A stretch of DNA of 64,000 nucleotides, taken from assembly GCF_030540835.1 (NCBI RefSeq), contig NZ_JAUOEK010000056.1, positions 1 through 64,000 of the forward strand. The letters are read 5' to 3'. Position numbers and translations under genes: made by a program. Position 1 is the stretch's first letter. Every line of letters starts with the position of its first letter. Origin of the DNA: Flavivirga aquimarina. GTDB taxonomy: Bacteria > Bacteroidota > Bacteroidia > Flavobacteriales > Flavobacteriaceae. Below the pieces are notes generated by a model that was given only the letters and a program-made list of their open reading frames with translations, searched no databases and was not told where the DNA came from. Positions 54,774 through 63,269 of the stretch are shown here, piece by piece.

Positions 54774-56141
54774 ATGGCACACGCAAAAGAAGCAGAAATA
54801 TTTAATAGAGACGAATCAAAAGTTAATTGGCATGATAAAGCGTTGTGGTTTGTTAGAAATAAACGCGACAAAGCTGGAAGTAATGTTAAAGGGTGGGAAG
54901 AACTCCGAAATTTAGCCTCAGCCATTAAAGCTAATGTGTTATCTAATTTAGATAATTATTTGGTTCAGTTTGAAGAAAATGCCAAAAAAAATGGAGTTCA
55001 TGTTCATTGGGCAGCAAATGCCGAAGAGCATAATAAAATTGTTCATTCCATTTTATCAAAACACAAGGTAGAAAAAGTAGTGAAAAGTAAGTCGATGCTA
55101 ACAGAAGAGTGTCACTTAAATCCCTATTTAGAAGCCAATGGTATAGAAGTCGTAGACACCGATTTAGGTGAACGCATCGTACAATTGGCCAAAGAGCCGC
55201 CAAGCCATATTGTTCTACCAGCTATTCATAAAACAAAAGAAGAAGTAGATGTTTTGTTTCAAGAGCATTTAAATACAAAACCGAGTAATGGTGATCCGCA
55301 ATATTTAACAAGTGAAGCGAGAAAGCATTTACGAGAAAAGTTTTTAAAAGCAGATGCAGCCATTACAGGAGTAAATTTTGCAGTAGCAGATACAGGTGGT
55401 GTTGTAGTTTGCACCAATGAAGGAAATGCCGATATGGGCACGCACCTTGCAAAAGTTCATATTGCGTGCATGGGTATGGAAAAAATCATTCCGCAAGAAA
55501 AACATTTAGGGGTTTTCCTTCGATTATTGGCACGTAGTGCTACAGGACAACTCATTACCACTTATTCGTCGCATTTTAATAAACCGGCTCCAGGAACAGA
55601 AATGCATATCGTAATTGTCGATAACGGAAGAACCAAACAACTAAGCCGTGATGATTTTAGAGCTTCTTTACACTGTATTCGATGTGGTGCTTGTATGAAT
55701 ACATGTCCCATATACAGACGTAGTGGTGGACATAGTTATAAAACAACCATTCCAGGCCCTATAGGTTCTATTTTATCACCAGGTATCGATTTAAAGAAAA
55801 ACAGTTCGTTACCGTTTGCATCTACCTTATGTGGTTCATGTTCTGATGTTTGTCCGGTAAAAATCAATATTCATGAACAGTTATATCAATGGAGGCAAAT
55901 AATAACTAAAGAAGTAAAGCAGCCTGTTGTAAAGAAATCTGTTTTAAAAATAACCGGACGTGTTTTAGCGAATTCTAAAATGTATGGTTTTATGGGTAAA
56001 TCAGCGCGATTTATGCTAAAGCATATGCCTCGATTTATGATATATTCTAAGTTAAATGCTTGGGGGAAAGCAAGAGAATTGCCTAAAGTGAAGGATGGTA
56101 ATTTTGATGAGTGGTATAAAAAAAGACAAAAAAATGAGTAG
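54774..56141 (+). CDS. lutB: Lactate utilisation protein B, iron-sulfur protein
   Basis: A 455-residue protein with an N-terminal LUD domain (about 65-290) and a ferredoxin-like part with two [4Fe-4S] motifs: CIRCGACMNTCPIYRR and LCGSCSDVCPVKINI. A C-terminal LutB-type segment ends the protein. It carries electrons from lactate oxidation toward the respiratory chain. It overlaps lutC by 8 bases and follows lutA by 2. Confidence 0.92.
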   Translation: MAHAKEAEIFNRDESKVNWHDKALWFVRNKRDKAGSNVKGWEELRNLASAIKANVLSNLDNYLVQFEENAKKNGVHVHWAANAEEHNKIVHSILSKHKVEKVVKSKSMLTEECHLNPYLEANGIEVVDTDLGERIVQLAKEPPSHIVLPAIHKTKEEVDVLFQEHLNTKPSNGDPQYLTSEARKHLREKFLKADAAITGVNFAVADTGGVVVCTNEGNADMGTHLAKVHIACMGMEKIIPQEKHLGVFLRLLARSATGQLITTYSSHFNKPAPGTEMHIVIVDNGRTKQLSRDDFRASLHCIRCGACMNTCPIYRRSGGHSYKTTIPGPIGSILSPGIDLKKNSSLPFASTLCGSCSDVCPVKINIHEQLYQWRQIITKEVKQPVVKKSVLKITGRVLANSKMYGFMGKSARFMLKHMPRFMIYSKLNAWGKARELPKVKDGNFDEWYKKRQKNE

Positions 56142-56718
56142 TAGAGATTCCATTTTAAAAGCGGTTAAAAATAACAAACCTGAATTATTACCATTACCGG
56201 AAATCGATTTAGATGTTTTTAATGAAGATATTAACTTACTTGAAACATTTATAAAAAGTGTAGAACTTGTAGGAGGACGTGCCAAAGTATTAAATTCAAT
56301 ATCAGATTTAGATAATGAAATAAAAGCATTATATCCTAATGCAAAACAAATTGTTTCTTCTGTTAAAGAATCCGATTTTGGCACGGTTTCAATTTCAAAA
56401 GATACAGATCCACATAGTTTAGAAACTATTGATTTAGCGATTATACAAGGAGAATTTGGTGTTGCAGAAAATGGAGCTGTTTGGATTTCTGAAAATGATT
56501 TCAGTATTAGGGTTTTACCATTTATAACAAACGATTTAATTTTGGTAATATCCAAAGATGCTATTTGCTTACACTTACATGATGCTTATAAATTAATTTC
56601 AAAGAGAGAAAGAACTTTTGGGTTGTTTGTTGCTGGGCCATCAAAAACGGCAGACATTGAGCAGTGTTTAGTTATTGGAGCGCATGGTGCTGTTAGTCTA
56701 ACGGTTATGGTAGTTTAA
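56134..56718 (+). CDS. lutC: Lactate utilisation protein C, LUD domain
   Basis: A 194-residue LUD-domain protein. It begins MSSRDSILKAVKNNKPELLP and contains the LUD core IIQGEFGVAENGAVWISEND, ending VAGPSKTADIEQCLVIGAHG, the typical LutC C-terminus. I chose ATG 56134. A frame extension to 56095 reads through the lutB tail and has no family match. It is the last gene of the fucose-lactate operon and is followed by a probable terminator. Confidence 0.9.
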   Translation: MSSRDSILKAVKNNKPELLPLPEIDLDVFNEDINLLETFIKSVELVGGRAKVLNSISDLDNEIKALYPNAKQIVSSVKESDFGTVSISKDTDPHSLETIDLAIIQGEFGVAENGAVWISENDFSIRVLPFITNDLILVISKDAICLHLHDAYKLISKRERTFGLFVAGPSKTADIEQCLVIGAHGAVSLTVMVV

Positions 56719-56725
56719 AAAGTAA

Positions 56726-56757
56726 AGGGTTAGACTTTTATTAAAAAATCCAACCCT
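56726..56757. terminator. Probable bidirectional terminator between lutC and the head-GIN gene
   Basis: The arms agggttaga and tccaaccct pair with one mismatch around a loop containing ttttattaaaaaa, placed 8 bases after the lutC stop and 22 bases beyond the convergent head-GIN stop. It could serve both convergent genes. Confidence 0.55.
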
Positions 56758-56779
56758 AGTATTCTTAGCTTAAATCTAT

Positions 56780-57508
56780 TTATTGTTTTTTTATACTCCC
56801 AGAAACGCTGTTGTTTTTATTAACTGTTTCAGGATTTCCGTAATATCTTATATCCCCTCCACTAGTTGCTTTTGCCGTAAGTTCTTTAGAAGTGTTTACG
56901 CTAATATCTGCTCCACTGGTAGCTTTTACATGACTAGATTCTGCAATTAAATTACTTGCTTTTATACCGCTTCCGCTGGAGGCTTCTGCAATTAACTCGA
57001 TCGTTTTTCCAGACAAACGTAAGTCACTTCCACTTGTCGATTTACAGTTTAATACAGATGTGTTTACTTCAAGTTTCATATCGCTACCACTAGTCGATTT
57101 AAGTTCTAAATTTTCAGTAGTAATAACATTTGTAGCATATACATCACTTCCACTGGTAGATATAATACTGGAAATATCTTTAAAACTTACCATTACTTTT
57201 TTCGATGAAGATTTACCAATGTTTTCTTTTGTGTGTATTTTTAAAACATCATTCACTACTTCAACGATAATAAGGTCGTGTAAGTTATCATCTGCTTCAA
57301 CAGTAATACTTTCGTTATCACTTTGTGTTAAATAGACATCTAAACCTTCTGTAGCTTTAATAGTAGAAAAAGGCTCATGGATGGTTCTTTCTTCTGTCGT
57401 AACGTTTCCATTTCCTTGAACTCCGTGGCCGAACTTTAGATCGAAATTGCAAGAAAAAAGTGTTAAACTTAAAATGGTGGCTAGAATAAACTTAATGAGT
57501 GTTGTCAT
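56780..57508 (-). CDS. Head-GIN domain lipoprotein (DUF2807)
   Basis: A 242-residue envelope lipoprotein with lipobox LFSC (cysteine about residue 20). The rest is the right-handed beta-helix-like head-GIN (DUF2807) domain, with about nine turns carrying TSGSD or similar (STSGSDVYAT, SGSDMKLEV, SGSDLRLSG, SSGSGIKAS, SGADISVNT, SGGDIRYYG). Members occur near PspC and PadR genes in Bacteroidota, as here, and their role is unknown. A near-consensus -7 element (one mismatch) lies upstream. It is convergent with the fucose operon. Confidence 0.85.
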   Translation of the reverse strand: MTTLIKFILATILSLTLFSCNFDLKFGHGVQGNGNVTTEERTIHEPFSTIKATEGLDVYLTQSDNESITVEADDNLHDLIIVEVVNDVLKIHTKENIGKSSSKKVMVSFKDISSIISTSGSDVYATNVITTENLELKSTSGSDMKLEVNTSVLNCKSTSGSDLRLSGKTIELIAEASSGSGIKASNLIAESSHVKATSGADISVNTSKELTAKATSGGDIRYYGNPETVNKNNSVSGSIKKQ

Positions 57509-57613
57509 AATAATTCGTTTTAATTGATGATTAATATAATGCTCAAATATCTTTTAAAATGTTGTTGATTAATAACTTAAATATCCGAGCTGTAGTTTTT
57601 TATTGATGAATTG

Positions 57614-59449
57614 TTAGTTTTTCGATTCTATATTTATTCCGGTAGAATCGATATTTACTTTTACAACATCAGACTTAACTTTTAAACCGGTATCGTCAAC
57701 TTTTAAACTATTACTATCCGATTTAACTTCTATGCCTTCATCATTAATTTTTAAATTAGGGGTATTTACCTTTACTTTAAAATCTTTTTCTTTCTCTTTT
57801 TTAGCAGGACAGTCTAAACATTTAGTATCATCTTCTATAATTTCTAAAAAATTTCCTGCGCCTTTTGATAAAACTATATTGCCATTATGTTTGTGATTAG
57901 TTAAGAAGTGCTTAGTGTTTTTATCAAATTTTACGATACTGCCTTCTGGAAGATATAGTATGATTTTTATTTCTTGATCGCTAATTTTATTTTCAGGATT
58001 TGTAGTTAAATATGGGTCTAATAGTAAATTAGAATTACTAAAAGCGTAATTATAATTTATGTTTTTAGCGCGTTCTATAGATTTGTCATAACTTCTACCA
58101 TCAGAACTTTTTTCAATAACCATTGACGCCACAGAGTCTGTAGTCGATTTAACAATAATATGAACATCGGCAGAATAGATCATTTTATTTCCATCATTAT
58201 CATTTGCCAATCTAAAATTATGATACTTGTAAAAATTCTGGCTAAATTTTGTGTCTCCTACCATTTTTATACTTAAGGTATCATTGGCTTTAATTTGTAA
58301 TTCGGTTTTTTCTATATATTTTTCGTTATAAACATGTTCGCTAGCTTCTCTTATGATTATAATAGCTACCCCTATTGTGGATATTAACCATAAGCCTAGT
58401 AATGTGAATTTGGCTATATTACCAATCGATTTCAAGTTGTTAATCAGGATTTTTAAACCTAAATAGAACAAGAAAAAGAAAGGAATACCGACAGCAAAAA
58501 AGCTTAACAAGGACGCTAACCAAAGTGGTGTGTTTCCAGCATTGGCAATTTCAACTAAGTCTAATCCAGGAATATGGATAATATCTATAATGCCAACAGA
58601 AAATAGGGCAATTATTAAAACGATTAAGGAGAAAGCCCCAATAAGTATTAACAGTATCCCAATAAATTTTGCAAATACTTTAAAGAAGAACATAATGACT
58701 TCACCTAAAGTGTCGAAAAATGTTTTAGAACTGGACTTAATTTTATTACCCTGTTTTTGAAAATCAATATTTTTAGTGGCATCAGATACGGTGCTGCTTA
58801 CGTTTTTTGCAGCATCAGAAACAGATTCGGACACATTTTTTGCGACATCACTTACTGTTTCAGTGACATTTTCAAAGCCGTCTTTAATTTTTTTTTCTAT
58901 ATTACTAATGTTCACAGGCTCTCCCGTCATCATTATCTTTTCGGCAGTAGTTTTGGCCTCAGGTACTAAAATCCAAAGCAAAATATATAATAGAATACCG
59001 GTACCAGCGGCACTAAACAATATAATCCATGCTAAACGAACCCATATCGCATCAATACCAAAATAATGCCCTAAACCAGATGATACACCACTTATATAAG
59101 AGTTGTCTGTATCTCTAAATAGTTTTTTAGAAGGTGCTGTTTTTCTTTTGTAAGTTGTTTGCGGTTCATCTTCAAAGATTTCGTCATCAACCAAATAGTC
59201 TTCCGGTTGCCCCATAATGGAGATAACTTCATCTACCTCTTTAATTCGTATAACCTGTTTATTGTTTTGAACACGTTCATTAAAAAGTTCGGCAATTCGA
59301 GCTTCAATGTCAGCTATAATTTCAGAACGCCCTTGAGAGTCTGTAAATGAACGTTTTATAGCCTCAAGATAGCGTTGTAATTTTAAGTACGCATCTTCAT
59401 CTATATGAAAAAATATACCTGCTAAATTTATGTTGACTGTTTTATTCAT
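57614..59449 (-). CDS. PspC-domain membrane protein with C-terminal adhesin-like half
   Basis: A 611-residue protein. The N-terminal region (1-90) resembles the conserved segment before PspC in Bacteroidota, with DIEARIAELFNERV. The PspC domain (about 108-165) has DNSYISGVSSGLGHYFGIDA and a membrane helix. It is followed by three 11-residue repeats with the pattern V(T/S)xxVSDxxKN (195-227), four further membrane helices (about 250-380) and an exposed C-terminal half ending in repeats of KVDDTGLKVKSD type. It probably senses or responds to envelope stress. It overlaps the PadR gene by 4 bases, indicating regulation by it. Confidence 0.85.
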   Translation of the reverse strand: MNKTVNINLAGIFFHIDEDAYLKLQRYLEAIKRSFTDSQGRSEIIADIEARIAELFNERVQNNKQVIRIKEVDEVISIMGQPEDYLVDDEIFEDEPQTTYKRKTAPSKKLFRDTDNSYISGVSSGLGHYFGIDAIWVRLAWIILFSAAGTGILLYILLWILVPEAKTTAEKIMMTGEPVNISNIEKKIKDGFENVTETVSDVAKNVSESVSDAAKNVSSTVSDATKNIDFQKQGNKIKSSSKTFFDTLGEVIMFFFKVFAKFIGILLILIGAFSLIVLIIALFSVGIIDIIHIPGLDLVEIANAGNTPLWLASLLSFFAVGIPFFFLFYLGLKILINNLKSIGNIAKFTLLGLWLISTIGVAIIIIREASEHVYNEKYIEKTELQIKANDTLSIKMVGDTKFSQNFYKYHNFRLANDNDGNKMIYSADVHIIVKSTTDSVASMVIEKSSDGRSYDKSIERAKNINYNYAFSNSNLLLDPYLTTNPENKISDQEIKIILYLPEGSIVKFDKNTKHFLTNHKHNGNIVLSKGAGNFLEIIEDDTKCLDCPAKKEKEKDFKVKVNTPNLKINDEGIEVKSDSNSLKVDDTGLKVKSDVVKVNIDSTGINIESKN

Positions 59450-59787
59450 TTTTTTGTTGTTTTTTGGCTTGTTACTATTGTTACTGCATTGTGTAATTCA
59501 CTCCAGGTTGTGTTTAATTCTTTTAAAAATAGCTTACCTGTTTCGGTTAAACCGTAATATTTTCTTGGAGGTCCGGAGGTAGACTCTTCCCATCTGTAAT
59601 TTAAAAGCCCTGCATTTTTAAGTCGTGTAAGTAAAGGGTAAATAGTTCCTTCTACTACCAGCAACTTTGCATTTTTAAGGGTGTCTAAAATTTCTGCTAC
59701 ATAAGCATCATTGTCTTTTAAGACAGATAGTATGCAGAATTCTAACACACCTTTACGCATTTGTGCTTTTGTGTTTTCTATCTTCAT
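59446..59787 (-). CDS. PadR-family transcriptional regulator
   Basis: A 113-residue winged-helix repressor of the PadR family. It has QMRKGVLEFCILSVLKDNDA, VVEGTIYPLLTRLKNAGLL and STSGPPRKYYGLTETGKLFL, covering the complete winged helix. Small PadR proteins usually respond to envelope or drug stress and repress the adjacent operon. The stop overlaps the PspC start by 4 bases, so both are made from one transcript. Confidence 0.92.
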   Translation of the reverse strand: MKIENTKAQMRKGVLEFCILSVLKDNDAYVAEILDTLKNAKLLVVEGTIYPLLTRLKNAGLLNYRWEESTSGPPRKYYGLTETGKLFLKELNTTWSELHNAVTIVTSQKTTKK

Positions 59788-59913
59788 ATTCTAAAGCGTT
59801 TTAATATTATGAAACTGTTCATTTTTTGATTTACCTGCCAATAGACAGATTGATTTGATGATTGTTTATTGATGAATCCTTTACATTTGCCAAGCAGATG
59901 CTCAGGGTAATAT

Positions 59914-60360
59914 TTATTTTAAAAAATTAATTGTTAATGGGTATTTATAATATTCGCCATCTCTCGCTTTTAAACTTGCTAATACAATAAAAACAAGTTC
60001 TACTATAAAACCTATAATGGCTAAAAAACCTAATGCTCCGCCTATATAAAGTAGAGGAGAGGGTTTACCAATGTTAATATGAAAGTCATGAAAACCATGA
60101 AAATCTATAAAATCGATACCATGAAAAACCTTGAAAATAAAAAATGGTATTGTTAATGTTCCTATAATGATAGCATAAAGCAAAATACTAATCTGAAAAT
60201 TAATAGCTTGTTTACCATGATTATCTATAAATTCAGATTTATCCTTATTCGTAACCCATAGAATAATAGGGCCAATAAAGTTTCCAAACGGAATTATAAA
60301 CCTGCTAAAGGTTGATAAATGAATAAATGTTGCAATGTTTTTTTGATGATTATCTAGCAT
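59914..60360 (-). CDS. DUF4870-domain membrane protein
   Basis: A 148-residue membrane protein matching the DUF4870 pattern: LSTFSRFIIPFGNFIGPII near the N-terminus, then DNHGKQAINFQIS and three to four hydrophobic segments, with a Gly/His/Phe-rich loop (FHGIDFIDFHGFHDFH) between the second and third. Function is unknown. It is encoded behind the PadR-PspC genes but 126 bases away, with its own promoter candidate (CAAATATA at 60390-60397 on the plus strand, TATATTTG on the coding strand). Confidence 0.85.
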   Translation of the reverse strand: MLDNHQKNIATFIHLSTFSRFIIPFGNFIGPIILWVTNKDKSEFIDNHGKQAINFQISILLYAIIIGTLTIPFFIFKVFHGIDFIDFHGFHDFHINIGKPSPLLYIGGALGFLAIIGFIVELVFIVLASLKARDGEYYKYPLTINFLK

Positions 60361-60389
60361 GATTTTAAAACATATAATAGTTTCTTATA

Positions 60390-60397
60390 CAAATATA
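60390..60397 (-). promoter_or_regulatory. Predicted -7 element for the DUF4870 gene
   Basis: The minus strand reads TATATTTG, an exact match to TAnnTTTG, 29 bases upstream of the start codon. No TTG is found at the usual distance upstream, so confidence is limited. Confidence 0.4.
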
Positions 60398-60594
60398 TGT
60401 CTAAAAGAAGGTACTTTGTTACGCATAGTACTGAAAATTAACATAACATTAACATTTGTAGTTAATTAATTTATTCCCTTTACTACCCCTAACAGTTTTT
60501 TCTTTTTCATCACAGTTAAATCTTAACTGAGGGAAAATGGATAATTAACTTAAGATCGAAAATATTACAGATTTTTCGTTTTTTTAAATTCATT

Positions 60595-60602
60595 TATATT
60601 TG
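60595..60602 (+). promoter_or_regulatory. Predicted -7 element of a small lipoprotein gene
   Basis: TATATTTG exactly matches the Bacteroidota -7 consensus and lies 16 bases before the ATG at 60619, implying a very short leader. The -33 position is occupied by a T run without a clear TTG. Confidence 0.45.
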
Positions 60603-60618
60603 CAGCTAAATTTTTTTT

Positions 60619-60786
60619 ATGCCAAAAGTTTTTAAATTTTCTTTTTTAATAATTATTTCTTTTTTAATTTTTAATTGTTCCTCTAATGATGATTGCACTA
60701 AGTTCATAGAAGTTAGCGTACAATCAGTTGATGGTAATGGGAACTATACTCCTGCGCAATACAAAGAAGTTCCTTGTGATTTTTGA
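60619..60786 (+). CDS. Small lipoprotein, unknown function
   Basis: A 55-residue frame starting with a lysine-containing N-terminus and a hydrophobic core (FSFLIIISFLIFNC). The lipobox cysteine is followed by Ser-Ser-Asn-Asp-Asp, the flavobacterial outer-membrane lipoprotein pattern. The mature part is only about 36 residues and contains two further cysteines. A consensus -7 element just upstream supports expression. No family is recognised. Confidence 0.55.
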   Translation: MPKVFKFSFLIIISFLIFNCSSNDDCTKFIEVSVQSVDGNGNYTPAQYKEVPCDF

Positions 60787-60910
60787 GCCCTTGTTTGTAC
60801 AATGTTATCACAGGATTTAGTTTATGATAATTATAGCTATAAGAGCAATTAATTTTAAAATTCTATTTTCTAACTTCGCTTTATTAATCAATTTTTATTT
60901 TAAAAAATCT

Positions 60911-61129
60911 ATGCTAACAATTAAAAAAATCACAAAAAAATCCACTAAAACTATTCTTGATATATCTAATGGTGTTAGATATTCTATTGGTGAAGATTCT
61001 AAAGGTTATGAAAATATTAATTATTGGAATGAAGAAGATAACATTGATATTAATGTTACTGATGATAATAATATATATACTCTCATTTGCCATAACACTT
61101 CGGTTATAGTAACATATTTTAAAAATTAA
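60911..61129 (+). CDS. Small protein of unknown function with duplicated upstream sequence
   Basis: A 72-residue acidic, Asn-rich protein starting MLTIKKITKKSTKTILDISN, with probable beta-strands and ending LICHNTSVIVTYFKN. I chose ATG 60911. A frame open to 60824 adds 29 hydrophobic residues that overlap the upstream control region. That region (60829-60880) resembles the one preceding the small gene at 63395, including a TAACTTCG -7-like element at 60871-60878. No family is recognised. Confidence 0.5.
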   Translation: MLTIKKITKKSTKTILDISNGVRYSIGEDSKGYENINYWNEEDNIDINVTDDNNIYTLICHNTSVIVTYFKN

Positions 61130-61193
61130 TTTTTAACCATAATTCAAAATCTACGGTTAAATATCCAGTATATGTTGTGGGGTTTGCGGTCTT

Positions 61194-61973
61194 TCATTGT
61201 ATATTGAACATTATTTTAATTACTGTCCAGACGTTTTGGATTAAGACGAAAGCGATAAGAAATATCCCTAGCAAATAAGAAAAAAAAGAAACTTTTTTAT
61301 AATTGCTTTTTGACATATTTAACAAATCGTATATCATCCAAAAACCATTCTCTAGTCCTTTTTTATTGTTTTTCTTTTCATGAAGATAAACTATATAGAA
61401 CCATACTACATTTATTTCATAAAGTATATTTTTATTTTTATCTTTATTTTTAAAGTTAATAGTTGATTTAAAATTGTTTAACTGGTGTTTATGAAAATAT
61501 TTATTAGTAAAACGATTTAATTTATTAATAAACAACAAGAACAATTCTTTGTCTAGTTTCTTTTTATCTCCTTCCTCCATAAATGATACGATTTTCTTCC
61601 AATTCAGTTTATTATAATATTTTGTATTACCATAAAATTCCCCAATATACCTATCTAAATGCTTAAAATTCTTTTGTTCTTCCACAAAACTAGCATATGA
61701 TTTATTCTCTTTTATGATAGAGGGAGCTTTTAAATTATATATTACTGCTGCTATAGTGAAAAACAAAGAGCAAAAGTAAAATACTTGCCATGTAAATGGT
61801 AGTTCAAAAACTATTTCAATATCCTCTCCAAAAATAACCATATTTAATGGTGACTTAACTTTTTCAAGTATTTTGGCTAAAGCAGGAACTATAAAAAGGT
61901 AGATGTAAGATTTGTTTATCATTTTGTTTTCTCCCAATACTCTTAAATCACTCCACTTAATATTTTTAAACAT
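61194..61973 (-). CDS. Membrane protein of unknown function
   Basis: A 259-residue protein with hydrophobic segments at about 22-38, 62-82 and 235-257 and a charged, Lys/Asn-rich middle part that is probably cytoplasmic and helical. No motif is recognised. It is divergent from the membrane gene at 62054, and the two share an intergenic region with a 14-bp inverted repeat. High lysine and asparagine content sets it slightly apart from the metabolic genes. Confidence 0.55.
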   Translation of the reverse strand: MFKNIKWSDLRVLGENKMINKSYIYLFIVPALAKILEKVKSPLNMVIFGEDIEIVFELPFTWQVFYFCSLFFTIAAVIYNLKAPSIIKENKSYASFVEEQKNFKHLDRYIGEFYGNTKYYNKLNWKKIVSFMEEGDKKKLDKELFLLFINKLNRFTNKYFHKHQLNNFKSTINFKNKDKNKNILYEINVVWFYIVYLHEKKNNKKGLENGFWMIYDLLNMSKSNYKKVSFFSYLLGIFLIAFVLIQNVWTVIKIMFNIQ

Positions 61974-61987
61974 CTAACAAATAGTTT

Positions 61988-62041
61988 TTTACAAAGTAAA
62001 TGTAAGAAATTTTATATATTTCAATATATTTACTTTGTAAA
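61988..62041. promoter_or_regulatory. Symmetrical inverted repeat between two divergent membrane-protein genes
   Basis: tttacaaagtaaat (61988-62001) and atttactttgtaaa (62028-62041) are perfect inverted repeats separated by 26 bases. Each arm contains TTACTTTG read toward its own gene, one mismatch from the -7 consensus and 10-20 bases before each start codon. They could be mirrored promoters or an operator pair. Confidence 0.45.
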
Positions 62042-62053
62042 CTTTCACCCGAT

Positions 62054-62689
62054 ATGATTAAAGTATTAAAGAATTTTGCTCTAGGTCTAATTATCACCTC
62101 TGCTCTCGCATTAGTTACTTATATTTATTTAAATAATATAAAGCTGTCAATTATATTCCTGTCACCATTAGCAACCTTAGTTGCTATATTTTGGGGGAAT
62201 ATTTCTGTTTTTTCCAATGATAAGAAAGAGCCTCAAGGCCTAAATAAAAGGTCTGTTTACAATAAGCATAGAGATATTGAACTAGTTGGAGAAAAAGAGA
62301 TCGAACATCAAAGGAAATTACCTAGACAAGGCTCTGGAGCTTTTGGTGATAGAGATAGAGATAGAGATTTTCAAGATGACCGTTACTATAAAAGTAGAAC
62401 AATACGAAAAGATACTCCTAAGAAAAAAGAAGATAGTAGTGGGTGTACTTGGCTTATTATCATTTTTTGTATTATATGGATAGTACCAGCTATAATGATT
62501 TATTGGATACTAAATCCAGAAAATGTAAATAAGGCGATTAGAATAAGCGTATTTATAGTTAGTTTGAGCTGTTCTGTAATTTACTTCCTTTTAAATAGAG
62601 AGAAATTCAAAAGCCCTGGTGATATTGTCGGGTACTTCTCAGGCGCAACAATTGGTCCCGTTGGTGTAACTGAAATATTATTTCTTTAA
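62054..62689 (+). CDS. Membrane protein of unknown function
   Basis: A 211-residue protein with two N-terminal membrane helices (about 8-27 and 30-52). A charged cytoplasmic linker follows, containing a short Asp-Arg repeat (GDRDRDRDFQDDR, about 98-110), and then three further hydrophobic segments (about 130-150, 160-178, 190-210). No family is recognised. The Asp-Arg stretch comes from repeated gatagagatagagat in the DNA and may be a slippage-prone tract. It is divergent from 61194-61973. Confidence 0.55.
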   Translation: MIKVLKNFALGLIITSALALVTYIYLNNIKLSIIFLSPLATLVAIFWGNISVFSNDKKEPQGLNKRSVYNKHRDIELVGEKEIEHQRKLPRQGSGAFGDRDRDRDFQDDRYYKSRTIRKDTPKKKEDSSGCTWLIIIFCIIWIVPAIMIYWILNPENVNKAIRISVFIVSLSCSVIYFLLNREKFKSPGDIVGYFSGATIGPVGVTEILFL

Positions 62690-62731
62690 TATTTTTAGGG
62701 TTTTTCCTGTTTTTTTTATATAATTGCGAAT

Positions 62732-62863
62732 ATGCTAGAATATTTTGACATAAAAGGTTTTATTACGGGGCTTATAATAGCCTTGGTCATATTTTTAGCC
62801 ACTCTTCTAAAAGATTTTGTCCTTTTTGAGCTTAAAAAAAAATGCCGTTCTCTAAAAGTTTAA
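62732..62863 (+). CDS. Possible 43-residue single-pass membrane protein
   Basis: A short frame with a single hydrophobic helix (FITGLIIALVIFLATLL) preceded by a short polar start and followed by a lysine-rich tail (ELKKKCRSLKV). It follows the 62054 gene by 42 bases and could belong to its transcript. Composition is the only support. Confidence 0.3.
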   Translation: MLEYFDIKGFITGLIIALVIFLATLLKDFVLFELKKKCRSLKV

Positions 62864-63041
62864 CATACCTTTAACAAACTCTGGCTTTGCATGTATTTAC
62901 AGTGATTAAGAGCGTTTTTAGGGTTGAATTTGGTAGACTCATTTGATTTATACCCCCTCGAAAATACAGGTGTTTACGTTATCTAATCCTATTGTTTTTA
63001 ATCGAAATAATTTTACTGAATAAAGGATTTATGAAGCCTGT

Positions 63042-63269
63042 TTATCTGTTTCTTTTATCTTTTGAGTAAACCACCACTTGTGCATCATGTACGCAGTAAT
63101 ATTCTAGCATATAATTATGAATGTCTTCAAATTTCACCTCAAAAAACTCGCCTTCATATATAAATTTTTCAAAATATTTATGGGCGTTACTCTCGGCTTT
63201 ATCATATTTCAAAACTTCATATTTTGCAACTAGCTTTAAATTAGGATTACTAGTTTTAAGCGAAGACAT
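63042..63269 (-). pseudogene. Probable C-terminal remnant of a GIY-YIG/T5orf172-type protein
   Basis: A 75-residue frame begins MSSLKTSNPNLKLVAKYEVL and continues with AHKYFEKFIYEGEFFEVKFE. This matches the second half of T5orf172/Mug113-type GIY-YIG domains, where RLxxLxTGNPxxLxL and an H...GEWF motif occur. The N-terminal GIY-YIG strand pair is missing: upstream the frame reads only about ten residues to a stop. It is either a truncated gene or an independent small protein. Family match is from memory. Confidence 0.5.

Noticed and set aside
56095-56133. Longer start for lutC
   Set aside because: The extra 13 residues are read from the lutB tail in another frame. The LutC N-terminus begins at 56134.
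56052-56555. A 167-codon minus-strand frame inside lutB/lutC
   Set aside because: It is long but lies antisense to the conserved LutC protein. Its serine-rich composition is that of a shadow frame.
57081-57180. Tandem-repeat-like DNA in the head-GIN gene
   Set aside because: The repetition follows from the beta-helix turns of the protein (TSGSD) and is normal for the family. It is not an independent repeat element.
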